A stretch of 64,000 nt of DNA from Planctomycetota bacterium (GTDB lineage: Bacteria > Planctomycetota > J058 > JAJDCP01), in NCBI GenBank assembly GCA_029260765.1, contig JAJDCP010000075.1:1-64000 (forward strand), written 5' to 3'. Below the pieces are notes generated by a model. It worked only from the letters and a program-made list of their open reading frames with translations. It made no database searches and was not told the DNA's origin. The translations under genes were made by a program, and so were the position numbers. Every line of letters starts with the position of its first letter. Position 1 is the first letter of the stretch. Below, piece after piece: positions 36,596 to 44,528 of this stretch.

Positions 36596-37918
36596 TCAGT
36601 TGTCGATGAAGATGCCCCACGGATCGCTGAGACCGCTGGAGATGATCGTCTGGGAGTTGGCGCCGGTGTCCATGTCGGCGCGCTTGATGACATTGAGGCT
36701 GGCGTCCGTCCAGTAGACTTTGCGGTTCTGCAGGTCGAGGGCCATGCTGACCACAAAGGGGATCGGAGTCATGGCCCCGGTGACGACCTCTTCGAGGTTG
36801 GTGCCGTCGAGATTCGCGCGTAGTATCCGACCGTCGCCCCGGTTGGCGATGTACATCTTGCCGTTGGCGAGGTCCAGGTCGATGTCGCGCGGTTGGCTCA
36901 GGCCATCCGTTGACTGCAACAGCAGCTCGGGGTTGGAGCCGTCGAGGTTGGCACGCCACACGCGGGCCGTGTTCAGAATGCACATGTAGATCTTGCCCGC
37001 TACCACATCGAGGGCGATGCCCGCGGGAGACGTGAATTCCGCCGAGTTGAGCAGGAGTTGCTCATTCTGCCCATTAAGGTTGTATGAGTAGATCCCCAAA
37101 GTCCACTTGGCTACGAACAGCCGTTGGTTGACGAGGTCGAGAGCCACCTGCTCGACCGTGTCCGAGCGAGGAATGGGCAGGGTCTCTTGACCCGTCCCGT
37201 CCAGGTTGGAGCGCTTGACAAGGTCGAGATTGACGTCGCCCCAGTAGAGCTTGCCACCAGCGATGTCCGCAGCGATGCCCACCGGATAGCTGCCCGTCGC
37301 GATGTCCGTCAGCTCGCTGCCGTCCAGCCGCGCCTTCTGCACCTTGCCGGCGGCCGCGTTGGTGAAGTAGAAGAAATCGGGCAGCCCGCCCCCCACCGGC
37401 GCTTCCGCATGGGCGCTGAGCAAGTAGAAATAGCTCGCCTTCGCGTGGAACTGCATGACCGTGACTTCATTGGCGCCCGAGAGCACCTCGAGCGGATCTC
37501 CAGAGAAGACGTAGTTCGACGCGAAGTTGAGGCCGTGGCCCCCGGTCGCGTCTTGAGAGACCCGGAGCGTGTATGTCCGGCCGTCGACCGCACCGGTGGG
37601 ATTCGCGAGGGTGCGGTTGCCCGTCAAGTTGATGTCGAAAACGCACCCCATGGACCCGTCCACCGCGATCGTGGGGTCGCCGGTCAGGTTGATGGGGGTT
37701 TCGCAGTCCTCCAGGTAGCCGATGCGGGCGTTGTTGTCATTGACCGCGTTCGAGACCGCTGTGAAGTTGGCGTTGACGTCAGCAGCAACGGCCGTCGTAC
37801 CGGCCTGGAAGACGTTCAGTCCACTGATACTACCTGCCACAAGGAGGCACGGGACGCACAGACCAAGGCTGAGCAGCACAGCAAGCTTCCAAGCTCTGCG
37901 CGCGATGGATGGGTTCAT
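36596..37918 (-). CDS. Exported YWTD/NHL-type beta-propeller protein
   Basis: The 440-residue protein has a signal peptide (AVLLSLGLCVPCLLVAG) and an N-terminal domain of about 150 residues with short beta strands and ADVNANFTAVSNAVNDN, often found in front of tail-fibre or adhesin modules. The C-terminal 270 residues form a six-bladed LDL-receptor-type propeller: blades repeat patterns such as GGKLYWGDVNLDLVKRSNLDG, KVYWTDASLNVIKRADMD and AGKIYMCILN. These propellers bind proteins on the cell surface. GAGGAGG lies 11 bases before the ATG at 37918. No enzyme site is apparent. Confidence 0.87.
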   Translation of the reverse strand: MNPSIARRAWKLAVLLSLGLCVPCLLVAGSISGLNVFQAGTTAVAADVNANFTAVSNAVNDNNARIGYLEDCETPINLTGDPTIAVDGSMGCVFDINLTGNRTLANPTGAVDGRTYTLRVSQDATGGHGLNFASNYVFSGDPLEVLSGANEVTVMQFHAKASYFYLLSAHAEAPVGGGLPDFFYFTNAAAGKVQKARLDGSELTDIATGSYPVGIAADIAGGKLYWGDVNLDLVKRSNLDGTGQETLPIPRSDTVEQVALDLVNQRLFVAKWTLGIYSYNLNGQNEQLLLNSAEFTSPAGIALDVVAGKIYMCILNTARVWRANLDGSNPELLLQSTDGLSQPRDIDLDLANGKMYIANRGDGRILRANLDGTNLEEVVTGAMTPIPFVVSMALDLQNRKVYWTDASLNVIKRADMDTGANSQTIISSGLSDPWGIFIDN

Positions 37919-38078
37919 GAGTTGACGAGCCTCCTCAGTGGGGTTGCCGGATCTGAAACAAACTGGACGAAGATGGTCGCATTCTAGCAACGATTGACTT
38001 GCTGTGCCAGGCAACAGACTCTGGACCCATCGAAGCGGGCCGCCAGTGTCGGCCGAGTTGGCCCACGCGCGCCGTGGA

Positions 38079-40076
38079 TCAAGGCCCCTGCCAGGCTTCC
38101 ACCTCAACCCGCGCGTCGTTGTAGCAGGCGCCCCCGCCGAGGTCGCTCAGGGTGTCGGGCGCCAGCGCATTGGCTGTGCACCCGTTGGCCGTATGGCGCG
38201 CCCACAGACCCTTGGGCAGGCAGACCACCCCACGGCGCATGGTCGTCGAGCAGGCGAGCTGGCAGACCACCTCGCCGGACGCGTTGAAGACGCGCACCGT
38301 GCCCTGATCAAAAAGGCCGCGATCCGCCGCATCCCCGGGATGGATCTGCAAGGGGATCGGGCCGCGCAACGAGCCCCCGAAAGTCGAGCTGACCAGTTGC
38401 GGAATCGCCGGTGAGATCAGCTGCAGCGACCCTTCTTGGATGGCCGGACGGAAGCAGTACAGACCGCCGGGGGCCTCATCATCCAGGGCTGCGGGACACA
38501 GGTCCACTTTGCCGTCCGGAGTCTTCGGGAAGACGTCACCGAATTGCACGGGCGCATCTCCGAAGTCTGGCAGCGCCAAACCCCGCTCGCAGAGGGCCTG
38601 GCGCTGCTCGGCGTTCAGCTGCGAGAGCAGGCGTGTTTCCAGCCCCTCAACATCCTGAACCTCGCCTGGCTGGTTCAGCCCGAGCCGCGCGCACAGCTCT
38701 GCGAAGACTGCGGCGTTGCTGCGCGCCTCGCCGACAGGCGCGATGCACGGTGCCGCCCGGCGCAATGCATAAGAACCGTAACTGACCTTGAGCTCGCGGT
38801 GCTCAAAGAAAGTCGTGGCGGGCAGCACCACGTCGGCTAGCCGGGCAGTGTCGGTCCAGACCTGCTCGAAGACCACGCTGAAGAGGTCCTCACGCAGCAA
38901 CCCCTGGCGCACCTTGTTCTGTGCAGGACAGCTCGCCAGGGGATTCATGTTGTAGACAAACACCGCCTGCAACGGAGGATCGCTGAGCCGCAACAGACTC
39001 TTCCCCAGCTGGCTCAGGTTGACGGCACGCGTCGCCGCGGGCTGACTGCCGACCGCCGCACGCGGGTCGAGCTGGAAGCCACTGGAGTTGCTCATCGTGT
39101 AGCCGCCGCCTGCCACCCCGAACTTGCCGGCCACACTCGGCAGCGCCAGGATCGCCGCGACCGCGGAGCCCCCGTTGCGGTTGCGCTCGACCCCCCAGCC
39201 GCAGCGGATCACCGCTGGAGAGCTGGCCGCGTACAGCGTAGCGAAGCGTTCGAGCAGCTCCGGCTGTAGACCCGCCACCGCAGCGGCTCGCTCGAAGCTC
39301 CAGGCCTCGGCGCGCTGACGCAGCTCTGCGGCCCCACGGGCATGCGCGCTGAGAAACGCCGTGTCCGCAGACCCCTTGTCGAACAGCCAACGGATGATGC
39401 TGAGCGCTACCGGCAGGTCGGTGCCGGGCAGGACCGGGAGATGCAGATCGGCGTGCCCTGCCAGGGGTGTCCGCCGGGGATCGACCACCACCAACCGGGC
39501 CCCCGCCCGCTGCGCGCGGCGGATCACCGGCACTAGGTGGATGCTGGTCGCCGAGGGGTTGCACCCCCAGACCACGATGAGCTGGGCCTGGTCGTAGCAT
39601 TGCAATGCCACACCGGGCATCTTCCCGTACAGCCCGCCAGCCGCCCGACCGGTGGGTGCCGCGCAGACGGTGCGCAGCAGACGGCTGGCACCGAGTCGGT
39701 CGAACAGCCGTGCATCGAAACCGTCCTGGCTCAACAGGCCGTTCGACCCACCGTAGCTGACCGGCAGGATCGCGCTACCGCCCCAGCGAGCACGGACAGC
39801 TTGCAATCTGCGGGCGATCAGCTCGAGGGCCGCGTCCCAGCTCAGCGCTTCGAACTCTCCACTGCCTTTGGCACCGACCCGGCGCATCGGCTGGCACACC
39901 CGCTCGGCAGAGTAGACGCGGCGGGCGGAACCGCGCACTTTCCCGCAGATGAAACCGCCGCTGAAAGGGTGGTCGGCGCGGCCGGCGATGCGTCGCAGCC
40001 TCCCATCCTCCACGTCTACCTCCAGACCGCAAGTATCCGGACAATCGAGCGGGCAGGCGCTGGGTAGACGAGCCAT
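38079..40076 (-). CDS. Molybdopterin oxidoreductase, DMSO reductase family
   Basis: The 665-residue protein has an N-terminal 4Fe-4S site (Cys8, Cys12, Cys16, Cys44; CPLDCPDTC) and the bis-molybdopterin domains: YGGSNGLLSQDG, WGCNPSATSIH, VVDPRRTPLAGHADLHLPVLPGTD and a C-terminal nucleotide-binding domain ending near VPLQ-like IPLQIHPGDAADRG. There is no Tat signal, so it should be cytoplasmic. No Cys or selenocysteine is seen at the expected molybdenum ligand region. No electron-transfer or membrane subunit adjoins. It resembles the stand-alone assimilatory-type or BisC-like oxidoreductases; the substrate cannot be assigned. The start at 40076 has GGAG ten bases upstream. Confidence 0.92.
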   Translation of the reverse strand: MARLPSACPLDCPDTCGLEVDVEDGRLRRIAGRADHPFSGGFICGKVRGSARRVYSAERVCQPMRRVGAKGSGEFEALSWDAALELIARRLQAVRARWGGSAILPVSYGGSNGLLSQDGFDARLFDRLGASRLLRTVCAAPTGRAAGGLYGKMPGVALQCYDQAQLIVVWGCNPSATSIHLVPVIRRAQRAGARLVVVDPRRTPLAGHADLHLPVLPGTDLPVALSIIRWLFDKGSADTAFLSAHARGAAELRQRAEAWSFERAAAVAGLQPELLERFATLYAASSPAVIRCGWGVERNRNGGSAVAAILALPSVAGKFGVAGGGYTMSNSSGFQLDPRAAVGSQPAATRAVNLSQLGKSLLRLSDPPLQAVFVYNMNPLASCPAQNKVRQGLLREDLFSVVFEQVWTDTARLADVVLPATTFFEHRELKVSYGSYALRRAAPCIAPVGEARSNAAVFAELCARLGLNQPGEVQDVEGLETRLLSQLNAEQRQALCERGLALPDFGDAPVQFGDVFPKTPDGKVDLCPAALDDEAPGGLYCFRPAIQEGSLQLISPAIPQLVSSTFGGSLRGPIPLQIHPGDAADRGLFDQGTVRVFNASGEVVCQLACSTTMRRGVVCLPKGLWARHTANGCTANALAPDTLSDLGGGACYNDARVEVEAWQGP

Positions 40077-40112
40077 GGTGAGAGCTCCTGGGAGGTCTTG
40101 AAGCCTGGTAGG

Positions 40113-40508
40113 TTATGAAACACCCACCTGGATGACCTCAACACCGTAGTCTTGGAAGACCAGATCCGCTGTCACCACGGGCCAGTGCTTGGTGAGTGCC
40201 ATCGCGATGATGAACCGGTCGCAGGGATCACGATGGATGGGTGGAAGCTCGATCGCCCGAACACATACCGAGAGATCCAGCCTCGCCACCGAGAGGTCGT
40301 GGTGGGCTAGCACCGCATCGAGCCATTCTCCTGCCGGCATAGGCAGAGTGAGCTTACCCTGGCTGGCCTTGAGCGCGATTTCCCAACCGGATATCGCGCA
40401 GACGAAGACGGCGGGCGCCAACGAGATCCGCTTGCGCGCCCGCTCGCTCAGCCGCTTGTTTCCCTCAGCCAACCAAAGCAGTGCGCAGGTGTCGAGGAGC
40501 AGGGTCAT
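40113..40508 (-). CDS. PIN-domain toxin (VapC-like)
   Basis: The 131-residue protein is a PIN-fold ribonuclease, the toxin of a toxin-antitoxin pair. Its acidic metal-binding residues are Asp6 (LLLDTCALLW), Glu43 (SGWEIALK), Asp94 and Asp97 (RDPCDRFIIA) and Asp115 (VTADLVFQ). The DTCALLW start and the IHRDPCDRFIIAMAL motif fit the type paired with Phd/YefM antitoxins rather than with AbrB-like VapB. It overlaps the antitoxin gene by four bases (ATGA) and is downstream of it, as usual. Translation coupling keeps toxin levels below antitoxin. Confidence 0.93.
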   Translation of the reverse strand: MTLLLDTCALLWLAEGNKRLSERARKRISLAPAVFVCAISGWEIALKASQGKLTLPMPAGEWLDAVLAHHDLSVARLDLSVCVRAIELPPIHRDPCDRFIIAMALTKHWPVVTADLVFQDYGVEVIQVGVS

Positions 40509-40735
40509 GACGGCTCCGGCCAGTCTTCATCAGCAAGCGGCTCGGTGGGATCGTAGTGAAGCTCGAGCCTGGACAGGATGGGATCAGGAGTCAGACGATC
40601 GCGCGTGGAGTGCTTGGCCAGTCGGGCGACCGGCCGACCGTTGCGGCAGATCAGGTAGACGCTGCCTTCGGCTTCGATCTCTGCAAGGATTGCGGAGAGG
40701 TGCGTCTTCGCTTCGTGAATATTGACAACTTTCAT
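40505..40735 (-). CDS. Phd/YefM-family antitoxin
   Basis: The 76-residue protein is a Phd/YefM antitoxin: VVNIHEAKTHLSAILAEIE is the DNA-binding half, VYLICRNGRPVARL the dimer strand, and the acidic C-terminal tail (EPLADEDWPEPS) would wrap the toxin. It should neutralise the PIN toxin at 40113-40508 and repress their common promoter. Two palindromes immediately upstream (40741-40768) are candidate operators. The start at 40735 gives the usual length. Confidence 0.95.
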   Translation of the reverse strand: MKVVNIHEAKTHLSAILAEIEAEGSVYLICRNGRPVARLAKHSTRDRLTPDPILSRLELHYDPTEPLADEDWPEPS

Positions 40736-40740
40736 GGTAT

Positions 40741-40768
40741 GTTCTCAGAGAACCAACTAAGTTTAGTT
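40741..40768 (-). promoter_or_regulatory. Tandem palindromes, likely operator of the toxin-antitoxin pair
   Basis: Directly before the antitoxin start lie two perfect palindromes: GTTCTCAGAGAAC (40741-40753, centred on A) and AACTAAGTTTAGTT (40755-40768, AACTAA and TTAGTT around GT). They abut with one base between. Phd-type antitoxins bind paired palindromes in their promoters, so these fit autoregulation. The AT-rich second palindrome contrasts with its GC-rich surroundings. Confidence 0.65.
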
Positions 40769-40868
40769 TAGTAGACCAAACCAGTGCCTGCAAGAGCCAA
40801 GGACAGGACTTGCGCCGTAGCAGCGGGGTACGATCTCGCTGCCAAGTTGCTTCGAAGGAGTGGAACCG

Positions 40869-41318
40869 ATGGCTGAAACATCGACGATCTGGCAAGACGA
40901 CTGGGAGTCGCAGGGCGAGCAGCCCTGGGAAGGGGGAACGCGCTCGCGCAGGCTCGCCGGGGGCAAGAGCCTGGGAGCCAGCCTCTACGAGATCCCTCCC
41001 CACGCCAAGGGTGGCGCCTACCATTTCCACCACGGCAACACCGAGCTCCTGATTGTGCTGCGCGGCCGCCCCACACTGCGCACTCCCGAAGGCGAACGCG
41101 TGTTGGCTGAGGGCGCAGTCGTCCCCTTCGGCCTCGGTGCCGCATCGGCGCACAAGCTGCGGAATGACACAGACCAGCCCGTACGCTACATCATGGTGAG
41201 CACCATTGTTTCCCCCGACGCGGTGGAGTATCCAGACACCAAGCAACTCTCGGTGATGGCCCTGACCAGCTCGCAGCTGGGCGAAGAGCTATGGCACATG
41301 CAAACCCTGGACGTCTGA
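40869..41318 (+). CDS. Single-domain cupin protein
   Basis: The 149-residue protein is a cupin: motif one is YEIPPHAKGGAYHFHHGNTELLIVLRG, with metal-binding His residues in FHHG and the acidic residue in NTELL, and motif two is VVPFGLGAASAHKLRN, with a further His. Such single-domain cupins bind metals or small ligands in the cytoplasm; the exact role is not predictable. GAAGGAG lies eight bases before the ATG at 40869. The short winged-helix gene follows after 14 bases, so the two may be co-transcribed. Confidence 0.9.
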   Translation: MAETSTIWQDDWESQGEQPWEGGTRSRRLAGGKSLGASLYEIPPHAKGGAYHFHHGNTELLIVLRGRPTLRTPEGERVLAEGAVVPFGLGAASAHKLRNDTDQPVRYIMVSTIVSPDAVEYPDTKQLSVMALTSSQLGEELWHMQTLDV

Positions 41319-41332
41319 GCAGCGGAGGCACC

Positions 41333-41530
41333 ATGCGCTACGAGGAGTTCCGCGACTCGATCCGTAACGGGTTGCGGGCGCATCCCCAAGGCCTGACCTG
41401 GAGGGAGCTCAAGGACCAGCTCGAGCTTCCTCAGAAGACGCCCTGCTATAGCTGGATCGCACGCCTCGAGACCGAGATCGGCCTGGAGCGCTCGCGGGCC
41501 GGGCGCAGCATGGTGTGGCGGTTGGCCTGA
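41333..41530 (+). CDS. Small winged-helix-like protein
   Basis: The 65-residue protein looks like a minimal helix-turn-helix: RYEEFRDSIRNGLRAHPQGL, then LTWRELKDQLELPQKTPCYSW as turn and second helix, and RARGRSMVWRL-like SRAGRSMVWRL as the wing strand. It may bind DNA or be a ribosome-associated domain of the same fold. GGAGG lies five bases before the ATG at 41333; the gene follows the cupin gene closely. No strong family match comes to mind, so function is open. Confidence 0.7.
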   Translation: MRYEEFRDSIRNGLRAHPQGLTWRELKDQLELPQKTPCYSWIARLETEIGLERSRAGRSMVWRLA

Positions 41531-41653
41531 GCCGTAGGTCGGCATCCATTGAGTGGGGTTCCCCGTGTTTGCGCAAGTCCGTTCCCTTGCTGACGGCTCG
41601 CGGCTGGTTGTGTATGCTCTTGACGAACGCGGCAGAGTGGGAAGGAGCCAAGC

Positions 41654-42436
41654 ATGGAAGCCCGTAGTGAAGTCGTAGATGGTGTAGCGCGCCTGACGAT
41701 GTGTTCCGGCAAGGTCAACGCGATCAGCCTGGAGCTCATCCAGGCCATGACGGCCGAGCTGGCCGAGATCCGCAAGCTGGCCGACAGCGGGAAGATCCAC
41801 GCGGTCGTGCTGGCAAGCGAGCGCGAGCGCTTCTTCAGCCCGGGTTTCCACCTGCAGAAGCTGATGGGCTGCGGCCCCGACGGCATCGTCGACTTCGCCG
41901 ACAAGTACACAGACCTGTGCCTGGCGCTGCTGCAGCTGCCGGTCTACAGCGTGTGCGAGATCGGCGGGCACGCCATCGCGGGCGGAATGATCCTGGCGCT
42001 TTCCTGCGATGAACGCATCGGGGCAGACTGCGCTGATGCCAGGCTGGGGCTCAACGAAGTCGGCATCGGCATCCCGTTGCCGCGCGCGGCCATCGAGCTC
42101 GCTCGAGCACGGCTCGGGGCCAGGGCCTTCGAAGCGACCATGCTGGCAAAGTCCTACACGCCGCGCGAGGCCCTGCAGGTGGGCTTCCTGGACCGGCTCG
42201 TGCACCCCGCTGCGCTGCGTGCCGCGGTGGACGAACGTATCGCCGAATACCGCGAGGTCGCGGGCAAGGCGTTTCGCCTCACCAAACCCGACTTCCAGCG
42301 TCCGCTCATCGAGAGCTTCGCGGCCGCCCGGAAGGAGCTGCCTGCGGCTTTCCGGCGGATGACCAATGACCACGAGCTGCAGGGGCAGCTGATGGCCGCG
42401 ATGCTGCGACGCCAGCAGGAGAAGGAAGCTCGATAG
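41654..42436 (+). CDS. Enoyl-CoA hydratase/isomerase family protein
   Basis: The 260-residue crotonase-fold protein has the oxyanion-hole regions SERERFFSPGFHL and CEIGGHAIAGGMILALSCDERIGA. The second catalytic Glu is present in LGLNEVGIGIPLP, but the position of the first Glu of true hydratases (GGGxEL) is occupied by Met in GGMILAL. That pattern fits isomerases or other crotonase-family reactions better than hydratase. GGAAGGAG precedes the ATG at 41654. It stands alone in a patch of accessory genes; the pathway is unknown. Confidence 0.9.
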   Translation: MEARSEVVDGVARLTMCSGKVNAISLELIQAMTAELAEIRKLADSGKIHAVVLASERERFFSPGFHLQKLMGCGPDGIVDFADKYTDLCLALLQLPVYSVCEIGGHAIAGGMILALSCDERIGADCADARLGLNEVGIGIPLPRAAIELARARLGARAFEATMLAKSYTPREALQVGFLDRLVHPAALRAAVDERIAEYREVAGKAFRLTKPDFQRPLIESFAAARKELPAAFRRMTNDHELQGQLMAAMLRRQQEKEAR

Positions 42437-42449
42437 GCTGCGGGCAGGA

Positions 42450-42635
42450 TCAGGGCGCCGCCAGCTCTTCGACCTGTAGCGAAAAGGTCGAAAGCCAGCC
42501 TGTGTACGCGTCCGTGGAGTTACCAGTCACCGAAACCGTCAGTTGGTGGGCGCCGGCCGGCACGCCTTCAGCAAAGCCGATGACGGTGCTGCTGCGATGG
42601 TGATTCTCGACGCTGTGACTGTGTATGGAGGTCAC
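42450..42635 (-). pseudogene. Fragment: C-terminal 50-60 residues of a secreted beta-sandwich protein
   Basis: The minus strand encodes about 61 residues. From about codon 8 it reads SVENHHRSSTVIGFAEGVPA and GAHQLTVSVTGNSTDAYTGW and ends in VEELAAP. The strand pattern is that of the last sheet of a secreted or phage-tail-like beta-sandwich. No signal peptide, ribosome site or start of a full domain is present; the 5' part is missing and the region upstream (42636 on) is repeat DNA. It looks like the tail of a gene cut off by a rearrangement, convergent with the enoyl-CoA hydratase gene. Confidence 0.45.
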
Positions 42636-42836
42636 GCTTCCTGAACGACGTCTATGGCAGGAGGCTCGGACTCCCAGCCGTGGCTGAGCCGCGCAGACGG
42701 GTGTCCGTTTCCGATCCCAGCTCGTAAGACCCGGCTACTTTGGGCTGAGTCCCGGAAGAGGTGCCCAGCGAGGGGCTTCGACGCGCTCCGGTGGGCCCCG
42801 GGGCAAGTACGTTCTCGAACCGAAGGGAAAACTATG

Positions 42837-42918
42837 AGGAACCCAGGAACCCAGGAGGCGCCTGCGGCGCGGGAGGTTCTGCGGCTCTTCTCCTGCTCTC
42901 CTGGTTTCCTGGTTTCCT
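42837..42918. repeat. Imperfect inverted repeat with 21-base arms
   Basis: The arm at 42837-42857 is two copies of AGGAACCC plus AGGAG; the arm at 42898-42918 is the reverse complement with 19 of 21 bases matching (each GGTTT opposite AACCC has one mismatch that can form G-U in RNA). The loop is 40 bases. Each arm is itself a tandem of an eight-base unit. It could form a long hairpin in RNA or single-stranded DNA. Confidence 0.7.
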
Positions 42919-43043
42919 CAGAACCTCTTCTTGTCTTCAATGCCTGGGTGTGTGACCCGATGCTCCCGCAGATCACGGCTCCACATCGACCCCAATCTCC
43001 TGCTGGTCTTTTTCTCCGATCAAGTCGCAATGCAAACTCGCCT

Positions 43044-43196
43044 ATGTCAGGAGCTCTGGAGTCGGGGTCCAGAGCTTCCGACATGAGCTCGACGCAACCG
43101 GCCTGAATGGGGATTGGCGGCCACTATCCGTCGCGACGGATTCCAACGACCTCAATCACGCACGATACCGAAGACGTCTTCTGTTGCCGCGCTCTG
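43044..43196 (+). repeat. Dispersed repeat, copy B, with a 17-base-pair hairpin at its left end
   Basis: 43058-43196 matches copy A (98-232, minus strand). The left end is a hairpin: arm 43044-43060 (starting ATGTCAGGAGCTC), six-base loop, arm 43068-43084 (ending GACAT), with 15 of 17 pairs. The left arm's ATGTCAGGAGCTCT is an exact reverse complement of the arm preserved in copy A. This is the structure expected for a small non-autonomous element or a REP-like unit. Confidence 0.65.
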
Positions 43197-43284
43197 TGAG
43201 CAGGGCGCGCTACGCGCGCCAGGAAGGAGCTCTGGCTGAGGTTGAATCCAGAGGTTCTGGGTTTGTCATACGGATCGGCCATCT

Positions 43285-43307
43285 CGTCGGTCATAGACCG
43301 ACGCTAC
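43285..43307 (-). repeat. REP-like palindrome with GTAG foot
   Basis: On the minus strand the sequence reads GTAG, CGTCGGTC, TAT, GACCGACG: a perfect eight-base-pair hairpin with a three-base loop, preceded directly by GTAG. GTAG/GGAG plus palindrome is the definition of REP sequences mobilised by REP-associated tyrosine transposases (RAYT/TnpA-REP). No such transposase gene is present in the window. Confidence 0.65.
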
Positions 43308-43509
43308 AGGCGGTTCTCAGCAGTTCGAAGGCATTGACGAGGCCTGAGCGAATACACAGGAGCGAAGTCGCGATGAGAAGCTGCCCGTGTCAGGAGCTCC
43401 GGATCCAGACTTCACCGGCCCCGATGGTTGCACGCCGAGCAACGTCGGCGGAGGGTCGAGGTCGCGCCGCGACATCCCCGGCGAAAGGACGTTGGCGAGC
43501 CCGCCCCCC

Positions 43510-43845
43510 TCACTCCTCCGGCGGCTGAAACAGCGCCGCCCGCGGCGAGCCGCCGAACAGCAACTTGCAACGATAGAGACGCCGCTCGCCGATGTCCTCG
43601 ATGTCGATCAGACCGATGTCGGGACTCTTGAGCACCGTCAGCGTGCGCCGGATCTCCGCCGGCGAACACTCCCAGGCCTGGGCACATTGTTCGACATCGA
43701 ACTCGATGCGCCCACGCCGGGTGTGGGTCTTCATCAGCCAATAGGCCCGCGCCGCCCAACGTTCTCGACGTTGGGCCTCCTCGAGGCGTGAGATCTCTTC
43801 TTCACTGGCATCGGGGACTTCCCATCCGTCCACGCTGACCTCCAT
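43510..43845 (-). CDS. Small helix-rich (winged-helix-like) protein of unknown function
   Basis: The 111-residue acidic/charged protein contains EISRLEEAQRRERWAARAYW as a helix, then KTHTRRGRIEFDVEQCAQAW and SPAEIRRTLTVLKSPDIGLI, a pattern of a DNA-binding winged helix, and a final strand pair (RRLYRCKLLF). It could be a transcriptional regulator or a domain of that fold without DNA binding. The ATG at 43845 is chosen because protein character starts there; an ATG at 43887 in the same frame is also possible. It lies between the repeat region and the globin gene. Confidence 0.6.
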   Translation of the reverse strand: MEVSVDGWEVPDASEEEISRLEEAQRRERWAARAYWLMKTHTRRGRIEFDVEQCAQAWECSPAEIRRTLTVLKSPDIGLIDIEDIGERRLYRCKLLFGGSPRAALFQPPEE

Positions 43846-44132
43846 CGCAGCAAACGCGTCTCCCAATGGTAGCCGCCCGGGCCCCATCGGTTCCAGCCCC
43901 AGCCTGGATCCGCCACCAGGTTCGTCGCGAGGACCCGGATGGCCGAGAGAATTCGGGCTTGAGCAGCGCAGACGCTACGCGGGTATCTTCGAGCAGCGAG
44001 AGGTCGAATTCGCCGGTCAAGCGGGGCCGCAGCAGAAACTGGTGGCGGATTCGGGCTACACGCGATGTCTTCACGCGCGGCTCCCGCCAGGATATCTTCA
44101 CAGCACCGTCCCGTGTACTGGAAGGAACCATC

Positions 44133-44528
44133 ATGCAGATCCAGGACAACCATATCCGCCAAGTCTGGGAGCAGCTTGGCAGCGAGGGTTTTACCAAGCT
44201 GGTGGCCGCCTTCTACGCACAGATCCCCGACGACCCCATCCTCGCACCGATGTACCCGGAGGGCGACTTCCCTGGTGCCGAGCAACGGCTGCGCGATTTC
44301 TTGATCTTCCGCTTCGGGGGCCCCGACGACTACATCAAGAAGCGTGGCCATCCACGCCTACGCGGCCGCCACAGACCCTTCAAGATCGACCAGGCTGCCC
44401 GCGACCGCTGGATACTCTTAATGCAGAACGCCTGCGCCCAGATCGAGGTCGCCGAGCCCTACCGTGCGGCTCTGCTCGGCTTTCTCGGCATGGTCGCGAC
44501 CTTCCTGATCAACCACGAGACCGCCTGA
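44133..44528 (+). CDS. Group II truncated haemoglobin
   Basis: The 131-residue globin belongs to the trHbII/HbO group, which binds O2 and takes part in NO or reactive-oxygen detoxification or O2 sensing. Marks are FYAQIPDDPILAPMYP (Tyr B10 region), RGHPRLRGRHRPFKI with the proximal His, and Trp93 at the G8 position (ARDRWILLM). GGAAGGA lies five bases before the ATG at 44133; the open frame upstream to 43866 is not protein. It converges with dnaE, and the two genes overlap by 20 bases at their 3' ends. Confidence 0.94.
   Translation: MQIQDNHIRQVWEQLGSEGFTKLVAAFYAQIPDDPILAPMYPEGDFPGAEQRLRDFLIFRFGGPDDYIKKRGHPRLRGRHRPFKIDQAARDRWILLMQNACAQIEVAEPYRAALLGFLGMVATFLINHETA

Larger units (their letters stand above)
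42636..43509. other. Repeat-rich gene-free region
   Basis: About 870 bases with no credible gene. It holds a long imperfect inverted repeat (42837-42918), a hairpin and copy B of the dispersed repeat (43044-43196), a short perfect hairpin GGCGCGC-TAC-GCGCGCC (43204-43220), a REP-like palindrome (43285-43307) and another TGTCAGGAGCTC block (43388-43399) matching the hairpin arm of copy B. The open frames through it are short and their products do not look like proteins. Confidence 0.7.

Noticed and set aside
43184..43528. 114-codon frame through the repeat patch
   Set aside because: It crosses two hairpins and the REP-like palindrome, has no ribosome site and no protein-like pattern.
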